Under the pieces are notes generated by a model. It was not told the origin of the DNA. It made no database searches and saw only the letters and a program-made list of their open reading frames with translations. This document shows, one piece after another, positions 52,007-59,620 of a DNA stretch of 64,000 nucleotides (positions are counted from its first letter, which is position 1; each line of letters begins with the position of its first letter). Location of the stretch: the NCBI RefSeq assembly GCF_023072615.1, contig NZ_JAKNRW010000024.1:18178-82177 (forward strand). The letters are read 5' to 3'. Source of the DNA: Pseudomonas violetae (GTDB taxonomy: Bacteria; Pseudomonadota; Gammaproteobacteria; Pseudomonadales; Pseudomonadaceae). Made by a program: the position numbers and the translations under genes.

Positions 52007-52819
52007 TCAGGCTGGATCACGCAAGCGCTCAAACCACGCTCGCGGCGAAAGTCCCTGGTCAGGGCCGAGAATGGAGAAGCCGCCGTCCACCGGAATGTCC
52101 ACGCCGGTGATCCATGAAGCGCCGTGGCTGCACAAAAACGCCACCACCTGGCCGATTTCCTCGCCGCGCCCCACACGTCCCAGCGGGTGAAAATGCGCGC
52201 CGACCCGGTCGGCCATCGCGATGTCGCCGCCACTCATGTTTGCCACCGAGGGCGACCAGGTCCACGCCGGGGAGACGCTAATCACCCGAATCGATGCGGG
52301 CGCCAGGCTCACCGCCAGGTTGCGAGTCAGCTGCAATAGCCCGGCCTTGGACGCCGGGTACAGCGCGCGCCCGGCCACGCCGAACTTGCCGCCGGTGCTG
52401 CCGATGTTGATGACGGTGCCGCCTTCAGCCATGTGCGGCGCGGCTTTCTGTACGAAGATCGCCGCGGATACCAGGTTAATGTTGAGGGTGTGCAGCCATT
52501 GCGCCCGATCCGACAGCAAGCCCTGGTCGTCGTAGACGCAGGCGTTATTGACGAGGATGTCGAGGCGGCCGAAAGCGGCCAGGGTTTCATCGAGGCAGTC
52601 GTCGATGTCCTCATCCAACTCGACATTGCACGCGACAAAACGACAGCGCTCACCCAGCTCGCTGGCGAGTGCCGTGCCCGCTTCCTGGTTGCGCCCGACC
52701 AGCATCACGCTGGCGCCGGCCTGTAGCAGTTGACGGGCAATGTCAGTGCCCAGGCCCTGGGTACTGCCGGTGACGATCGCCACCTGACCTTGCAGGTTGG
52801 TTGCAGGTACGGGCTTCAT
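52007..52819 (-). CDS. Short-chain dehydrogenase of the unassigned Rieske operon
   Basis: 270 residues from ATG 52819 (4-bp overlap with the preceding gene). Classical SDR: GSTQGLG (18-24), NNAC, INIGSTGG with the catalytic Ser, YPASK with Tyr and Lys. It may oxidise the cis-diol formed by the dioxygenase or reduce a keto intermediate. The frame upstream to 52951 overlaps the neighbour and is not used. Confidence 0.85.
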   Translation of the reverse strand: MKPVPATNLQGQVAIVTGSTQGLGTDIARQLLQAGASVMLVGRNQEAGTALASELGERCRFVACNVELDEDIDDCLDETLAAFGRLDILVNNACVYDDQGLLSDRAQWLHTLNINLVSAAIFVQKAAPHMAEGGTVINIGSTGGKFGVAGRALYPASKAGLLQLTRNLAVSLAPASIRVISVSPAWTWSPSVANMSGGDIAMADRVGAHFHPLGRVGRGEEIGQVVAFLCSHGASWITGVDIPVDGGFSILGPDQGLSPRAWFERLRDPA

Positions 52820-53409
52820 GGCATCGACTCCAGGGCGCTGGCGACATCCGTGACGGTGGCGATCAGGCGCATGCTGTCCAGTGCTGCCAGATGGGTGGCC
52901 GGTTGCGCGGCGGCGCAGGCGTCTGCTAGCACCGTGACCTCGAAACCACAATCGACCGCGTGCCGCACGGTGCTCTCGACCACCGAGTGGGTGGCGACGC
53001 CAGCTATGAGCAACTGCCGGGCCTCGAGTTGACGCAGCAGGGTGTCCAGCGGCGTGCCGTAAAACGCATTGATACGGGTATGGCTGACGACAAATTCGTC
53101 CTGGCCTGGAAGTGGTTGCAAGGCGTCATGAAACTGTGCACCCCAAGTGCCGTCCTGCACGGCGCCACTGGCGGCCACGGCGCGCAGGATCGGCGCGTTC
53201 TGCACCAGGTCGGCATAGTCCGGGCGATACGCCACGCGCACATGGATAATCGGCCAGCCCCGGGCACGGGCGCCTTGCTGCAGCCTGATGGCGGCCTCCA
53301 GCAACGCGTCGCGTGCCGGATCGTCGGCCGCCAGCCCGACCCGGATACGTCCGTCGGGGTGCAGCACGTCGTTCTGGTAGTGCAGGGCGATGACGGTTGG
53401 GCGGCCCAT
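52816..53409 (-). CDS. Isochorismatase-fold protein lacking the catalytic triad
   Basis: 197 residues with the isochorismatase-like fold and its sequence landmarks, but all three catalytic positions differ: Asp is His10 (ALHYQND), Lys is His110 (VVSHTRINAFYGT) and the nucleophilic Cys is Val143 (GVATHSVVEST). The fold signatures are intact, so this is not random decay. Either the protein has a new chemistry (the two His could bind a metal) or a non-catalytic role. It overlaps both neighbours, so it is an integral operon member. Confidence 0.8.
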   Translation of the reverse strand: MGRPTVIALHYQNDVLHPDGRIRVGLAADDPARDALLEAAIRLQQGARARGWPIIHVRVAYRPDYADLVQNAPILRAVAASGAVQDGTWGAQFHDALQPLPGQDEFVVSHTRINAFYGTPLDTLLRQLEARQLLIAGVATHSVVESTVRHAVDCGFEVTVLADACAAAQPATHLAALDSMRLIATVTDVASALESMP

Positions 53410-53942
53410 CAGACAAACACCTCCAGGTTCGCGAACACATCGTTGCAGTTGATCAGGTCAACGCGCTTGAGCTGGATCTTCCAGTCGCCGTTGTCCTGGC
53501 TCGCCAGTTTGTAGGTGTAGCGGCCCGCCAACTGGCGCTGTTCGAGGCGCCATTCGCTGACCTGGAACGTCGCGCTGACCACCAGCAGACCCTGGCTGTC
53601 GAGCCCCTCGATCATCACGTTGCCCACCAGGTGCGCGGTGCGGGTCGGCGGCTGTTGGGACCAGTTGCGCACGTTCTCCACCCGGCGGATGCGCACTTCA
53701 CGCAGCATGCGGTTTTCCCAGAACAGCGAGATGTGCGCAAAAGGGTCGACCTGCCCGTGTTGCTGCGGCACCCAATACATGCCCGAATCGGTGAACAACT
53801 GGTCCCATTCCCAGAAACGGCGTTCGTCCAGCAGGCGTGCTTCGCGATACAGAAACTGCTCGATTTCGCGCAAGGTTTCGTTGGGTACTTGCGCTGGAAC
53901 CAGGCTATGGGTCGAGACATCGAAAGTGCGGTCAAGCAGCAT
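53409..53942 (-). CDS. Aromatic dioxygenase beta subunit, unassigned system
   Basis: 177 residues from ATG 53942 (GGAGAGCACCC upstream). NTF2-like small subunit: EIEQFLYREARLLDERRFWE near the N-terminus and WKIQLKRVDLINCNDVF near the end. Overlaps the alpha-subunit stop by 11 bp and shares its stop region with the next gene's ATG. Confidence 0.87.
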   Translation of the reverse strand: MLLDRTFDVSTHSLVPAQVPNETLREIEQFLYREARLLDERRFWEWDQLFTDSGMYWVPQQHGQVDPFAHISLFWENRMLREVRIRRVENVRNWSQQPPTRTAHLVGNVMIEGLDSQGLLVVSATFQVSEWRLEQRQLAGRYTYKLASQDNGDWKIQLKRVDLINCNDVFANLEVFV

Positions 53943-55263
53943 GGGTGCTCTCCTTGGCAATCAGGGTGGCGGTCATGTAATGCTTCCAGGCCGCAAATTG
54001 GTTACGCATGGGCAGTTCACTGGTGCCATTGGTCGAGACCGCGCCGTCGGGCAGCAGCCGATCGGTGCCGACATAACGATGCATGCTGATCCATTCACCG
54101 CCACGGGTCATGTTGCCCTCCTGGCAGCGGGCATAGACTTCCACGTCGTCGGGCATGACGTTGGAGGAGGGCGAGTTGATGACGTTAGCGTAGGTCAGCG
54201 CGCGGTCAAATACCGCGTCCGGCGCGCCTTTGCAGCGGAACGTCTGGATCTCCACCAGCGTGCGGTCCACGGCCATCGGCCGGATCACCCGAAATTGCAT
54301 GAACACCGTGTGGGGCGAGCCGCTGCCGTAGATCACGGTGTTGTGCCGGTTCATTCCAAGAATGCCCCGGGCGCGTTCCTCACCGTAAGCAGCGCTGAGG
54401 CATTCGAAGTGGGCCTTGGACACCTCGTCGCGCTCGGCGGCAGCCGGGTCGAAGATCGCTTCCATGTAGCCGTGGCCATTGTGGTAGGCGCGCAGTTCGA
54501 GTTTTTCCCAGAAATCGTAGGGCTCGCCGTTGCCGTCCATTATCAGCAGTTCGAAGGGCATTTCCCCCAGGGTTTCGGCTTCGCTGCGGGCCGCATCCAC
54601 CGAAGATTCATGGGTGACGCGAGCGTGCATGGTGTCGTGTAGATTTTCGTAGAACACTTTCCAGTTGGAACGCTGCATGACCCGGAAGATGCCGCCGGAC
54701 ACTTCGACTTCACCCACTGGCGAGCGATCGCACAGGTTGTCGATGGAGGTAATCACGCCGCCGAGAAAACCCTTCAGGTCCGGGCCGTGCTCGATCTGGC
54801 TGGCGAACACAAAACCGCGATAGCTGTCGACCCGCGCCAGACTGACCATGGAAAAATCCGCGTGCTGCGGGTTGAAACAGGTGCCTTCGAAGGCATTTTT
54901 CAGCGGTGCCGACAGGTGCTGCCCGTCGAGTTTGAAGGTCCAGGCGTGGTAAGGGCAGCGGAAGAACTTGCCCACGTTGCCGTCTCCCTCGGCGACCAGC
55001 TTGGCGCCTTTGTGCGGGCAGCGGTTGTACAGCACGTTGACGGTTTTGTCGGCGCCGCGTACCAGGATCACGTCCTGATCACCCACCCGCGTGGTGTGGT
55101 AGTCGCCAACATTTTTTACCTGGCTCTCATGGCCAACGTAGATCCATGCCTGGCCATAGATGCGCTGCATTTCCAGGTCAAACAGTTGGGGGTCGGTGTA
55201 GACGCTTTTGTGCACGCTGTCGTCGCGCACCAGAGCCGCGATCTGTTCGTTGGACGGAATCAT
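53932..55263 (-). CDS. Rieske dioxygenase alpha subunit, unassigned system
   Basis: 443 residues. Rieske ligands Cys82, His84, Cys103, His106 (CPHKG, CPYHAW); iron site Asp210, His213, His218 (DTMHARVTH). AAAGGAG precedes the ATG. It is clearly different from AntA (467 aa) and from IacC, so it is a third ring-hydroxylating system in the window. No extradiol or intradiol ring-cleavage gene is linked; the dienelactone-hydrolase fusion implies one elsewhere, or a direct lactone intermediate. Substrate unknown. Confidence 0.9.
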   Translation of the reverse strand: MIPSNEQIAALVRDDSVHKSVYTDPQLFDLEMQRIYGQAWIYVGHESQVKNVGDYHTTRVGDQDVILVRGADKTVNVLYNRCPHKGAKLVAEGDGNVGKFFRCPYHAWTFKLDGQHLSAPLKNAFEGTCFNPQHADFSMVSLARVDSYRGFVFASQIEHGPDLKGFLGGVITSIDNLCDRSPVGEVEVSGGIFRVMQRSNWKVFYENLHDTMHARVTHESSVDAARSEAETLGEMPFELLIMDGNGEPYDFWEKLELRAYHNGHGYMEAIFDPAAAERDEVSKAHFECLSAAYGEERARGILGMNRHNTVIYGSGSPHTVFMQFRVIRPMAVDRTLVEIQTFRCKGAPDAVFDRALTYANVINSPSSNVMPDDVEVYARCQEGNMTRGGEWISMHRYVGTDRLLPDGAVSTNGTSELPMRNQFAAWKHYMTATLIAKESTHAA

Positions 55264-55313
55264 GGTGTCTCCTTTCTAGCCGTGATGAAGGGATGCGCGG
55301 TACTGCGGCGCAC

Positions 55314-56258
55314 TTACAAATCAAGAACCAGTCGAGCGCTGGATGCGCGTGATACACAGGTGCAGAAGCTGCCGGTGGCCCGTTCGCGCTCCGACAGGCA
55401 GATGTCGCGATGCTCGGCAACGCCTTCGATGACCTGGGCCACGCACACTCCACAGTCACCCCGACGACAATCGAACATCGGGTCGAGGCCGGCTTCGATC
55501 ATCGCCTCCAGCACGCTTTGCCCTGCGGGAACCTGCAGCGTCACGCCGCTGCTACGCAGCTGCACTTCAAAGGCGCCAGCGCTCGGGGTGTCGAGGCTGC
55601 CTATGAACAATTCGCTGTGCAGTAGACGCTCGTCCCAACCCAGCTCGCGAGCCGTTTGCAGCACGGCGCTGATCAGCGACTTGGGGCCACAGACGTACAG
55701 GTGGCGCCCAGGGGCTTGGGATTGCAGCAGGCGGTTCAGGGGCAGGCGTCGAGCCGGGTCACCGCCGCTGATCCAGCATTGGGCGGATTCGAGGGCCTGG
55801 ACTTCCTGCAGATACGCCATGCGACTGGCGTCCCGGCCGGCATAGTGCAAGGTGAACGGTTGCTGACTGGCAGCGAGTGCGCGGGCCATGCCGAGCATCG
55901 GCGTGATGCCGATGCCGCCAGCGATCAGCAAGTAATCACAGGCGTCGGCGGCCAATGGAAAATGATTGTTCGGTGGCCGTATGAGCAGTTGCTGGCCCAC
56001 CTGTACTCCGTGCATCCAGCGCGAGCCGCCGCTGCTTGGGTCTTCCAGTTGTACGGCGATTTCGTAGTGCGGATTACCCGGTACGTTGACCAGTGAGTAA
56101 GCACGCCACAGGGTCTGGCTGCCTGGTATCTGCACTTCGATGTGCGCGCCCGGGGTGAAGTCGGGCAGGGGCTGGTTGGCATCGGCGACCAGGATCAGGC
56201 GCCGGATTTGGGGCGTGAGCGGGTCGATCCGTTCGATACGCAAAGGCAGGCTGGACAT
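55314..56258 (-). CDS. Ferredoxin reductase (PDR/VanB type) of the unassigned system
   Basis: 314 residues: flavin-binding barrel (RAYSLVNVPGNPHYEIAVQL), NAD-binding (LIAGGIGITPMLGMARAL, YVCGPKSL), and C-terminal plant-type 2Fe-2S (CRRGDCGVCVAQ plus distal Cys). Same domain order as IacF. First gene of the operon, 51 bp before the alpha subunit. It is the electron donor of a two-component dioxygenase. Confidence 0.88.
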   Translation of the reverse strand: MSSLPLRIERIDPLTPQIRRLILVADANQPLPDFTPGAHIEVQIPGSQTLWRAYSLVNVPGNPHYEIAVQLEDPSSGGSRWMHGVQVGQQLLIRPPNNHFPLAADACDYLLIAGGIGITPMLGMARALAASQQPFTLHYAGRDASRMAYLQEVQALESAQCWISGGDPARRLPLNRLLQSQAPGRHLYVCGPKSLISAVLQTARELGWDERLLHSELFIGSLDTPSAGAFEVQLRSSGVTLQVPAGQSVLEAMIEAGLDPMFDCRRGDCGVCVAQVIEGVAEHRDICLSERERATGSFCTCVSRASSARLVLDL

Positions 56259-56307
56259 GCACGATTCCTGAACGGGGCGAGGGTAGGTCGCCGTTGAAGT
56301 CGTACTT

Positions 56308-56313
56308 ACTGTA
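56308..56313 (-). promoter_or_regulatory. -10 element of the unassigned Rieske operon (candidate)
   Basis: TACAGT on the minus strand, with exactly 21 nt between it and the downstream repeat of the operator at 56335-56370, the same arrangement as antA. It lies about 50 bp before the reductase gene. Confidence 0.5.
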
Positions 56314-56334
56314 GGGATGCAGGAGGGGGCGAAA

Positions 56335-56370
56335 AAGCCGATAACGGCAAGTTGATAGCCGCATTTTGCG
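56335..56370 (-). promoter_or_regulatory. XylS-like direct-repeat operator of the unassigned Rieske operon
   Basis: On the minus strand CGCA-AAATGC-GGCTA (56370-56356) and TGCC-GTTATC-GGCTT (56349-56335), 21 bp apart, fit the XylS/BenR consensus TGCA-N6-GGNTA closely. The likely binder is the AraC protein at 49576, or AntR. Confidence 0.65.
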
Positions 56371-56375
56371 AAGTT

Positions 56376-56465
56376 GTGGGAGCCGGCTTGTCGGTGGCGC
56401 TGCTTGACGTCTGTGAGGCCAAAGCTTGTGTGAACCTGTGAGAGCGACCCTGCTCGCGATGGTGG
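56376..56465. repeat. Degenerate REP pair
   Basis: Two weak REP-like segments, TGTGGGAGCCGGCTTG (56376) and TGTGAGAGCGACCCTGCTCG (about 56437), in the leader upstream of the Rieske operon. Decayed copies. Confidence 0.5.
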
Positions 56466-56621
56466 TCAAAGTTTATGCGCATTCCCTGGATAAACGCAGC
56501 ACCATGGCCCCAGTGGACCGGCCTCCAAAGCCCCGTTCGTCCATAAACGGGCACTTGCGACGGTGTGCCCTCTCTCATGTACACGCACGGAATTCCCGCG
56601 CATTACGAACGGAGAGCCAAT

Positions 56622-56819
56622 ATGGAAATCGACGAGAATGCCCCAGGCAATATTTCCCAGCAGGGCGTGTCGGGCGGCACTGACAACGAGACAGGCCATG
56701 ATCCAAGGAGGAGTGGAACCGAGGTCCCGTTTCCAGCTGATGAGGAGGCACCTGTCGACGAAGAAATGACCGATGTGGATGCCAACGACTCGGTATCCAG
56801 TGAGCACCCGATCCCTTGA
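56622..56819 (+). CDS. Small acidic protein of unknown function
   Basis: 65 residues, very acidic and low-complexity (Asp, Glu, Ser, Gly). GGAGAGCCAAT precedes ATG 56622; the open frame begins at 56565 but that start is poor. A terminator follows 15 bp later. Resembles small acidic proteins often found in Pseudomonas genomes; no function known. Confidence 0.6.
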   Translation: MEIDENAPGNISQQGVSGGTDNETGHDPRRSGTEVPFPADEEAPVDEEMTDVDANDSVSSEHPIP

Positions 56820-56833
56820 TGGATAGTCCACTC

Positions 56834-56862
56834 AAGAAGTCCGACCAAGTGTCGGGCTTCTT
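56834..56862 (+). terminator. Terminator after the small acidic protein
   Basis: AAGAAGTCCGAC / GTCGGGCTTCTT with a 5-nt loop; an 11-12-bp stem with one mismatch, then T-rich sequence. Confidence 0.75.
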
Positions 56863-56908
56863 CATTTTCAGCTCATCCAGACCCACTTAGAATTTCATCG
56901 ACCAGCAA

Positions 56909-57031
56909 ATGCTCAAATTCTGCCTCGGCGCCTGCGATGGTGCACGCATGGCGCTGTACTTGGCGTCTGATGACAGCCGCGGCTGCACGGGGCAAAACTT
57001 CGTGGTGCACGTGTGGCTATTGATTCAGTAA
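56909..57031 (+). pseudogene. C-terminal remnant of a short-chain dehydrogenase
   Basis: A 40-codon frame encodes LGACDGARMALYLASDDSRG followed by CTGQNFVV, the typical C-terminal end of classical SDRs, then stops after a few altered residues. No N-terminal SDR motifs lie upstream, so the gene body is lost. It is a relic of rearrangement between the small acidic gene and the next small gene. Confidence 0.65.
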
Positions 57032-57047
57032 AGGCGACGGTTATTCG

Positions 57048-57242
57048 TCACAGCGCATAACCGCTAGCCTGGTTATCCTGTGCTCCCGCAATCAGGTGCA
57101 GCGGCATGTGCTGCACCTCAAGGGTGGTGACTTCAAACCCACCCACCACCTGCACCTCTCGCTCCCCCCGGGCGATGATCTCCGCTTCCTTTGCCTTAGC
57201 CATTCTCGCGTGGTTCGCTGCGATTTCATTGAGAGTTGACAC
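57048..57242 (-). CDS. Small hypothetical protein, GTG start
   Basis: 64 residues. GTG 57242 has GGGAG about 9 nt upstream, a convincing initiation site. N-terminal charged helix (LNEIAANHARMAKAKEAEII), then a small beta-rich tail. No family recognised. Confidence 0.5.
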   Translation of the reverse strand: MSTLNEIAANHARMAKAKEAEIIARGEREVQVVGGFEVTTLEVQHMPLHLIAGAQDNQASGYAL

Positions 57243-57433
57243 GATACGTCTCCCGGTGACTGACCAAGCGTAGTGCTGGCGTCCTTGTTCGTTAATTAAA
57301 TTGCCGTCGCGTCAGAAATCCGTTGTTCTGGGGCAGCTACCGGCGTCCTTTGCAATCCTTGAGCCAGTCAGGGCCCGGAAATCAGGAGGAAATCATCGAT
57401 CGGATGATCGGTACTCGCACTCGCGTGTCCAAG

Positions 57434-57458
57434 ACAATTTGAGCCTAGTTCAAATTGT
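57434..57458. promoter_or_regulatory. Perfect dyad in the 57.2-57.7 kb gap
   Basis: ACAATTTGA-7 nt-TCAAATTGT, a 9-bp perfect inverted repeat. The surrounding 493-bp gap (57243-57735) is AT-rich with no credible gene; short ORFs there lack ribosome sites. Candidate operator for the protease gene or the divergent small gene. Confidence 0.45.
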
Positions 57459-57735
57459 GAAACCTCCCTGCGCATTTTGTAAAATCGGCGTCATAGAAAA
57501 GTCCGTTCAATTGACTTTTATATGTCGTTATTTAGGCGTCAATAATAATTCGTTGTCTATGTAACGAAAAGCAATTGGACTTAGCACAATTCATTTGCTC
57601 ACGATTCAAGAACCTCGACCATAAATAACAAAGTACCGGTGCAGAGCCCTCGGCAAGGATGACTACAACCTGAAAAAACATAAAAATTGACGACAAAAAA
57701 CAGTCTAATCCTCCCTATTAAGTTGGTGAACTATC

Positions 57736-58392
57736 ATGATCAAGATCATGGCCTGCTTTTTAATAGGAGCTGTACTCGCAGGATGCAACGGCATGGTGAA
57801 ACCCGAATTTTCGGGGGCCGCCAATGATTCTTACTTTACAGTTTTTTCAGGCTTTCCTCTTCCCTATATGTATATGGCTTCGGCTGTGCAATGGAATGAG
57901 GAATACGCTGTGACTACTCGCCATACCCCGCTGATCCCCAACGTGCAATACAGCTGCAGCACCGGCTGTGACCTGGTCTTCATCCGTCACAAAGCCAATG
58001 GCCGCTATCCCGCCTGGCGTGCGCCGCGGGTAGGCGAGGCCATTACTGCCGTTGGCTCCAGCCCTTACATGGCGACCGCGACCGGCAAGGGCAAGGTGTA
58101 TCAGGCGCCTTTTATCAATACCGATGAGAAGAGCGGTGACCTGTACGCCATTCACGATGCGCCGCTGGTCAAGGGCATGTCTGGTGGGCCGGTGATTGGC
58201 AACGACGGTAATATTGTCGGGATCAACATGGGCTTTTATTCCACGACGCTGCACGACGTCAGTGCCCATCCCGGGGTTAAAGGTGCCGAGCGCATCAGTG
58301 TGTTTATCCCATACGCGATAATTCAACGTGAATGGTTGTTGTTGCAGGCTAAACTTGATACGCCGCGTGGCACCCGACTCGCCGCCAAGTAA
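57736..58392 (+). CDS. Trypsin-like serine protease lipoprotein
   Basis: 218 residues. Signal peptide with lipobox LAGC (Cys17). Catalytic triad in order: His63 (TRHTP), Asp79 (GCDLVFI), Ser149 (GMSGGPVIG). A short, chymotrypsin-fold protease anchored in the envelope; no PDZ domain, so not DegP-like. GGTGA lies upstream of the ATG. Convergent with a small minus-strand ORF sharing its terminator. Confidence 0.75.
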   Translation: MIKIMACFLIGAVLAGCNGMVKPEFSGAANDSYFTVFSGFPLPYMYMASAVQWNEEYAVTTRHTPLIPNVQYSCSTGCDLVFIRHKANGRYPAWRAPRVGEAITAVGSSPYMATATGKGKVYQAPFINTDEKSGDLYAIHDAPLVKGMSGGPVIGNDGNIVGINMGFYSTTLHDVSAHPGVKGAERISVFIPYAIIQREWLLLQAKLDTPRGTRLAAK

Positions 58393-58398
58393 AAATTG

Positions 58399-58424
58399 AA
58401 GGCCCGGTCAGTTGGCCGGGCCTT
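58399..58424. terminator. Bidirectional terminator
   Basis: AAGGCCCGG / CCGGGCCTT with an 8-nt loop, 7 bp after the protease stop. On the minus strand it is followed by a T-run, so it could serve both directions. It contains the stop codon of the small minus-strand ORF. Confidence 0.75.
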
Positions 58425-58548
58425 TGAATGTCTGAAGATCTTTCGTTAACTCCTTCTCCAAGTGCTGGTCACCCTTGTGCCGCTCTTTATCCAGGTGAGT
58501 GGCTTCATTATCTATTTTTTCGTCAGCGTGTTTATCGGCTTTATCCAT
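58408..58548 (-). CDS. Small charged ORF (46 residues)
   Basis: ATG 58548 to TGA 58408 encodes a strongly charged peptide rich in Lys, Asp, Glu and His (start MDKADKHADEKIDNEATHLD). GAGGAA touches the ATG and GGGGGCGG lies further up, so initiation is plausible but not ideal. The stop sits inside the terminator hairpin. Short length kept it from being an obvious gene. No family recognised. Confidence 0.45.
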   Translation of the reverse strand: MDKADKHADEKIDNEATHLDKERHKGDQHLEKELTKDLQTFKGPAN

Positions 58549-58567
58549 TTCCTCAAATCCGCCCCCG

Positions 58568-59611
58568 CTATCCCGTGCCGGAACCGAACAACTGGCGAAT
58601 CAGGTTAGGTGTGCTGCCGGTCCAGCGCTTGAAGGAGCGCCGGAAATTTGCCGCATCATTGAAACTCAGGTATTCGGCCACTTCCTCGTTGCTCAAGCCT
58701 TTGATTTGATACAGGTACAGCGCTACATGCTTGCGTACCAGATCCACCTGTTGCTGAAATCCGGTGTGGTGTTTCTGCAATTTGCGTTTCAGTGTCGCCG
58801 GGCTCATGGCAAAGGCTTGCGCGGCCTGTTCAAGGCTTGGGGCCTCGCGTACGTGGGCCTGCAGGTAGCGATAGACACAGTCGACAAAACTTGAAGTGAA
58901 ACCCAACTGGTCGATTTGCCCCTGGGCTTCCTGCCGGGCGACCTGGCCGACTGTTGCCGAGCGGTCGGGCCACGGCCGGGCCAGGTGTTCGCGGGGGATG
59001 CGCATCAGGTCCAGTGGGCGTTTGAACTGCGTGTCTTCGCCCAAGTGCACCCAGTATTGTTCGATGTAACGCGGCTCGGCGTGGCTGAAACTGCACTCCC
59101 ATGGCAGGCGCTGGCCGCTCTGGGCGCGGCTCATGGCGACGATCGACGTCATGCTCGCTTCCAGCAGGAAGCGCCACTGCTCGCCAGCGCCGCAACTGTC
59201 CAGCCAGTAAAAATAGGCGTGCTGGTCGTCCAGCACCAGGCGCGGCGCGGCCAGCGGGCTGAGCAACGCCTGGTGCTGCACCAGGGTGTCGAGTGCCTGA
59301 TGCAGGTTTTGTGCATGGCGCAGAGCGTGGCTGGCGGGGCCGTAGTGCCCGGGCAGCAAGCGCTGGCCGAACAGAAAGCTGCTGTCGTCGGCATCGAGCA
59401 GGCGGCGGCTGTTGTCGATCAGGGCGAGAAATTGCTGCGCACTGAGGCGCGTCTGTCCGGCCAGGATGTCGTCGTGGAACATCCCGGTGCCGCGCAACAG
59501 GCGATGGCTATCGATGTCCCGGGACAGCGCCAGGTCGATCAGGGTCGCCGGTTGGTAATGCCCGGGAATGAAACGGGTGTCGCTTTCGTACCAGGTGTTT
59601 TTAAGAGCCAT
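58568..59611 (-). CDS. AraC-family regulator (arabinose-binding-like N-terminus)
   Basis: 347 residues. N-terminal ~180 residues resemble the ligand-binding domain of OruR/ArgR-type regulators (LLRGTGMFHDDILAG, GPASHALRHAQNLHQALD). C-terminal AraC HTHs (LEQAAQAFAMSPATLKRKLQ; VAEYLSFNDAANFRRSFKRW). Only 9 bp after the GGDEF gene on the same strand, so the two are likely co-transcribed. Target unknown. Confidence 0.85.
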   Translation of the reverse strand: MALKNTWYESDTRFIPGHYQPATLIDLALSRDIDSHRLLRGTGMFHDDILAGQTRLSAQQFLALIDNSRRLLDADDSSFLFGQRLLPGHYGPASHALRHAQNLHQALDTLVQHQALLSPLAAPRLVLDDQHAYFYWLDSCGAGEQWRFLLEASMTSIVAMSRAQSGQRLPWECSFSHAEPRYIEQYWVHLGEDTQFKRPLDLMRIPREHLARPWPDRSATVGQVARQEAQGQIDQLGFTSSFVDCVYRYLQAHVREAPSLEQAAQAFAMSPATLKRKLQKHHTGFQQQVDLVRKHVALYLYQIKGLSNEEVAEYLSFNDAANFRRSFKRWTGSTPNLIRQLFGSGTG

Positions 59612-59620
59612 TGCCGCGCC

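Noticed and set aside
57301..57564. 87-residue ORF in the 57.2-57.7 kb gap
   Set aside because: No ribosome site, mixed composition, overlaps the dyad; no family.
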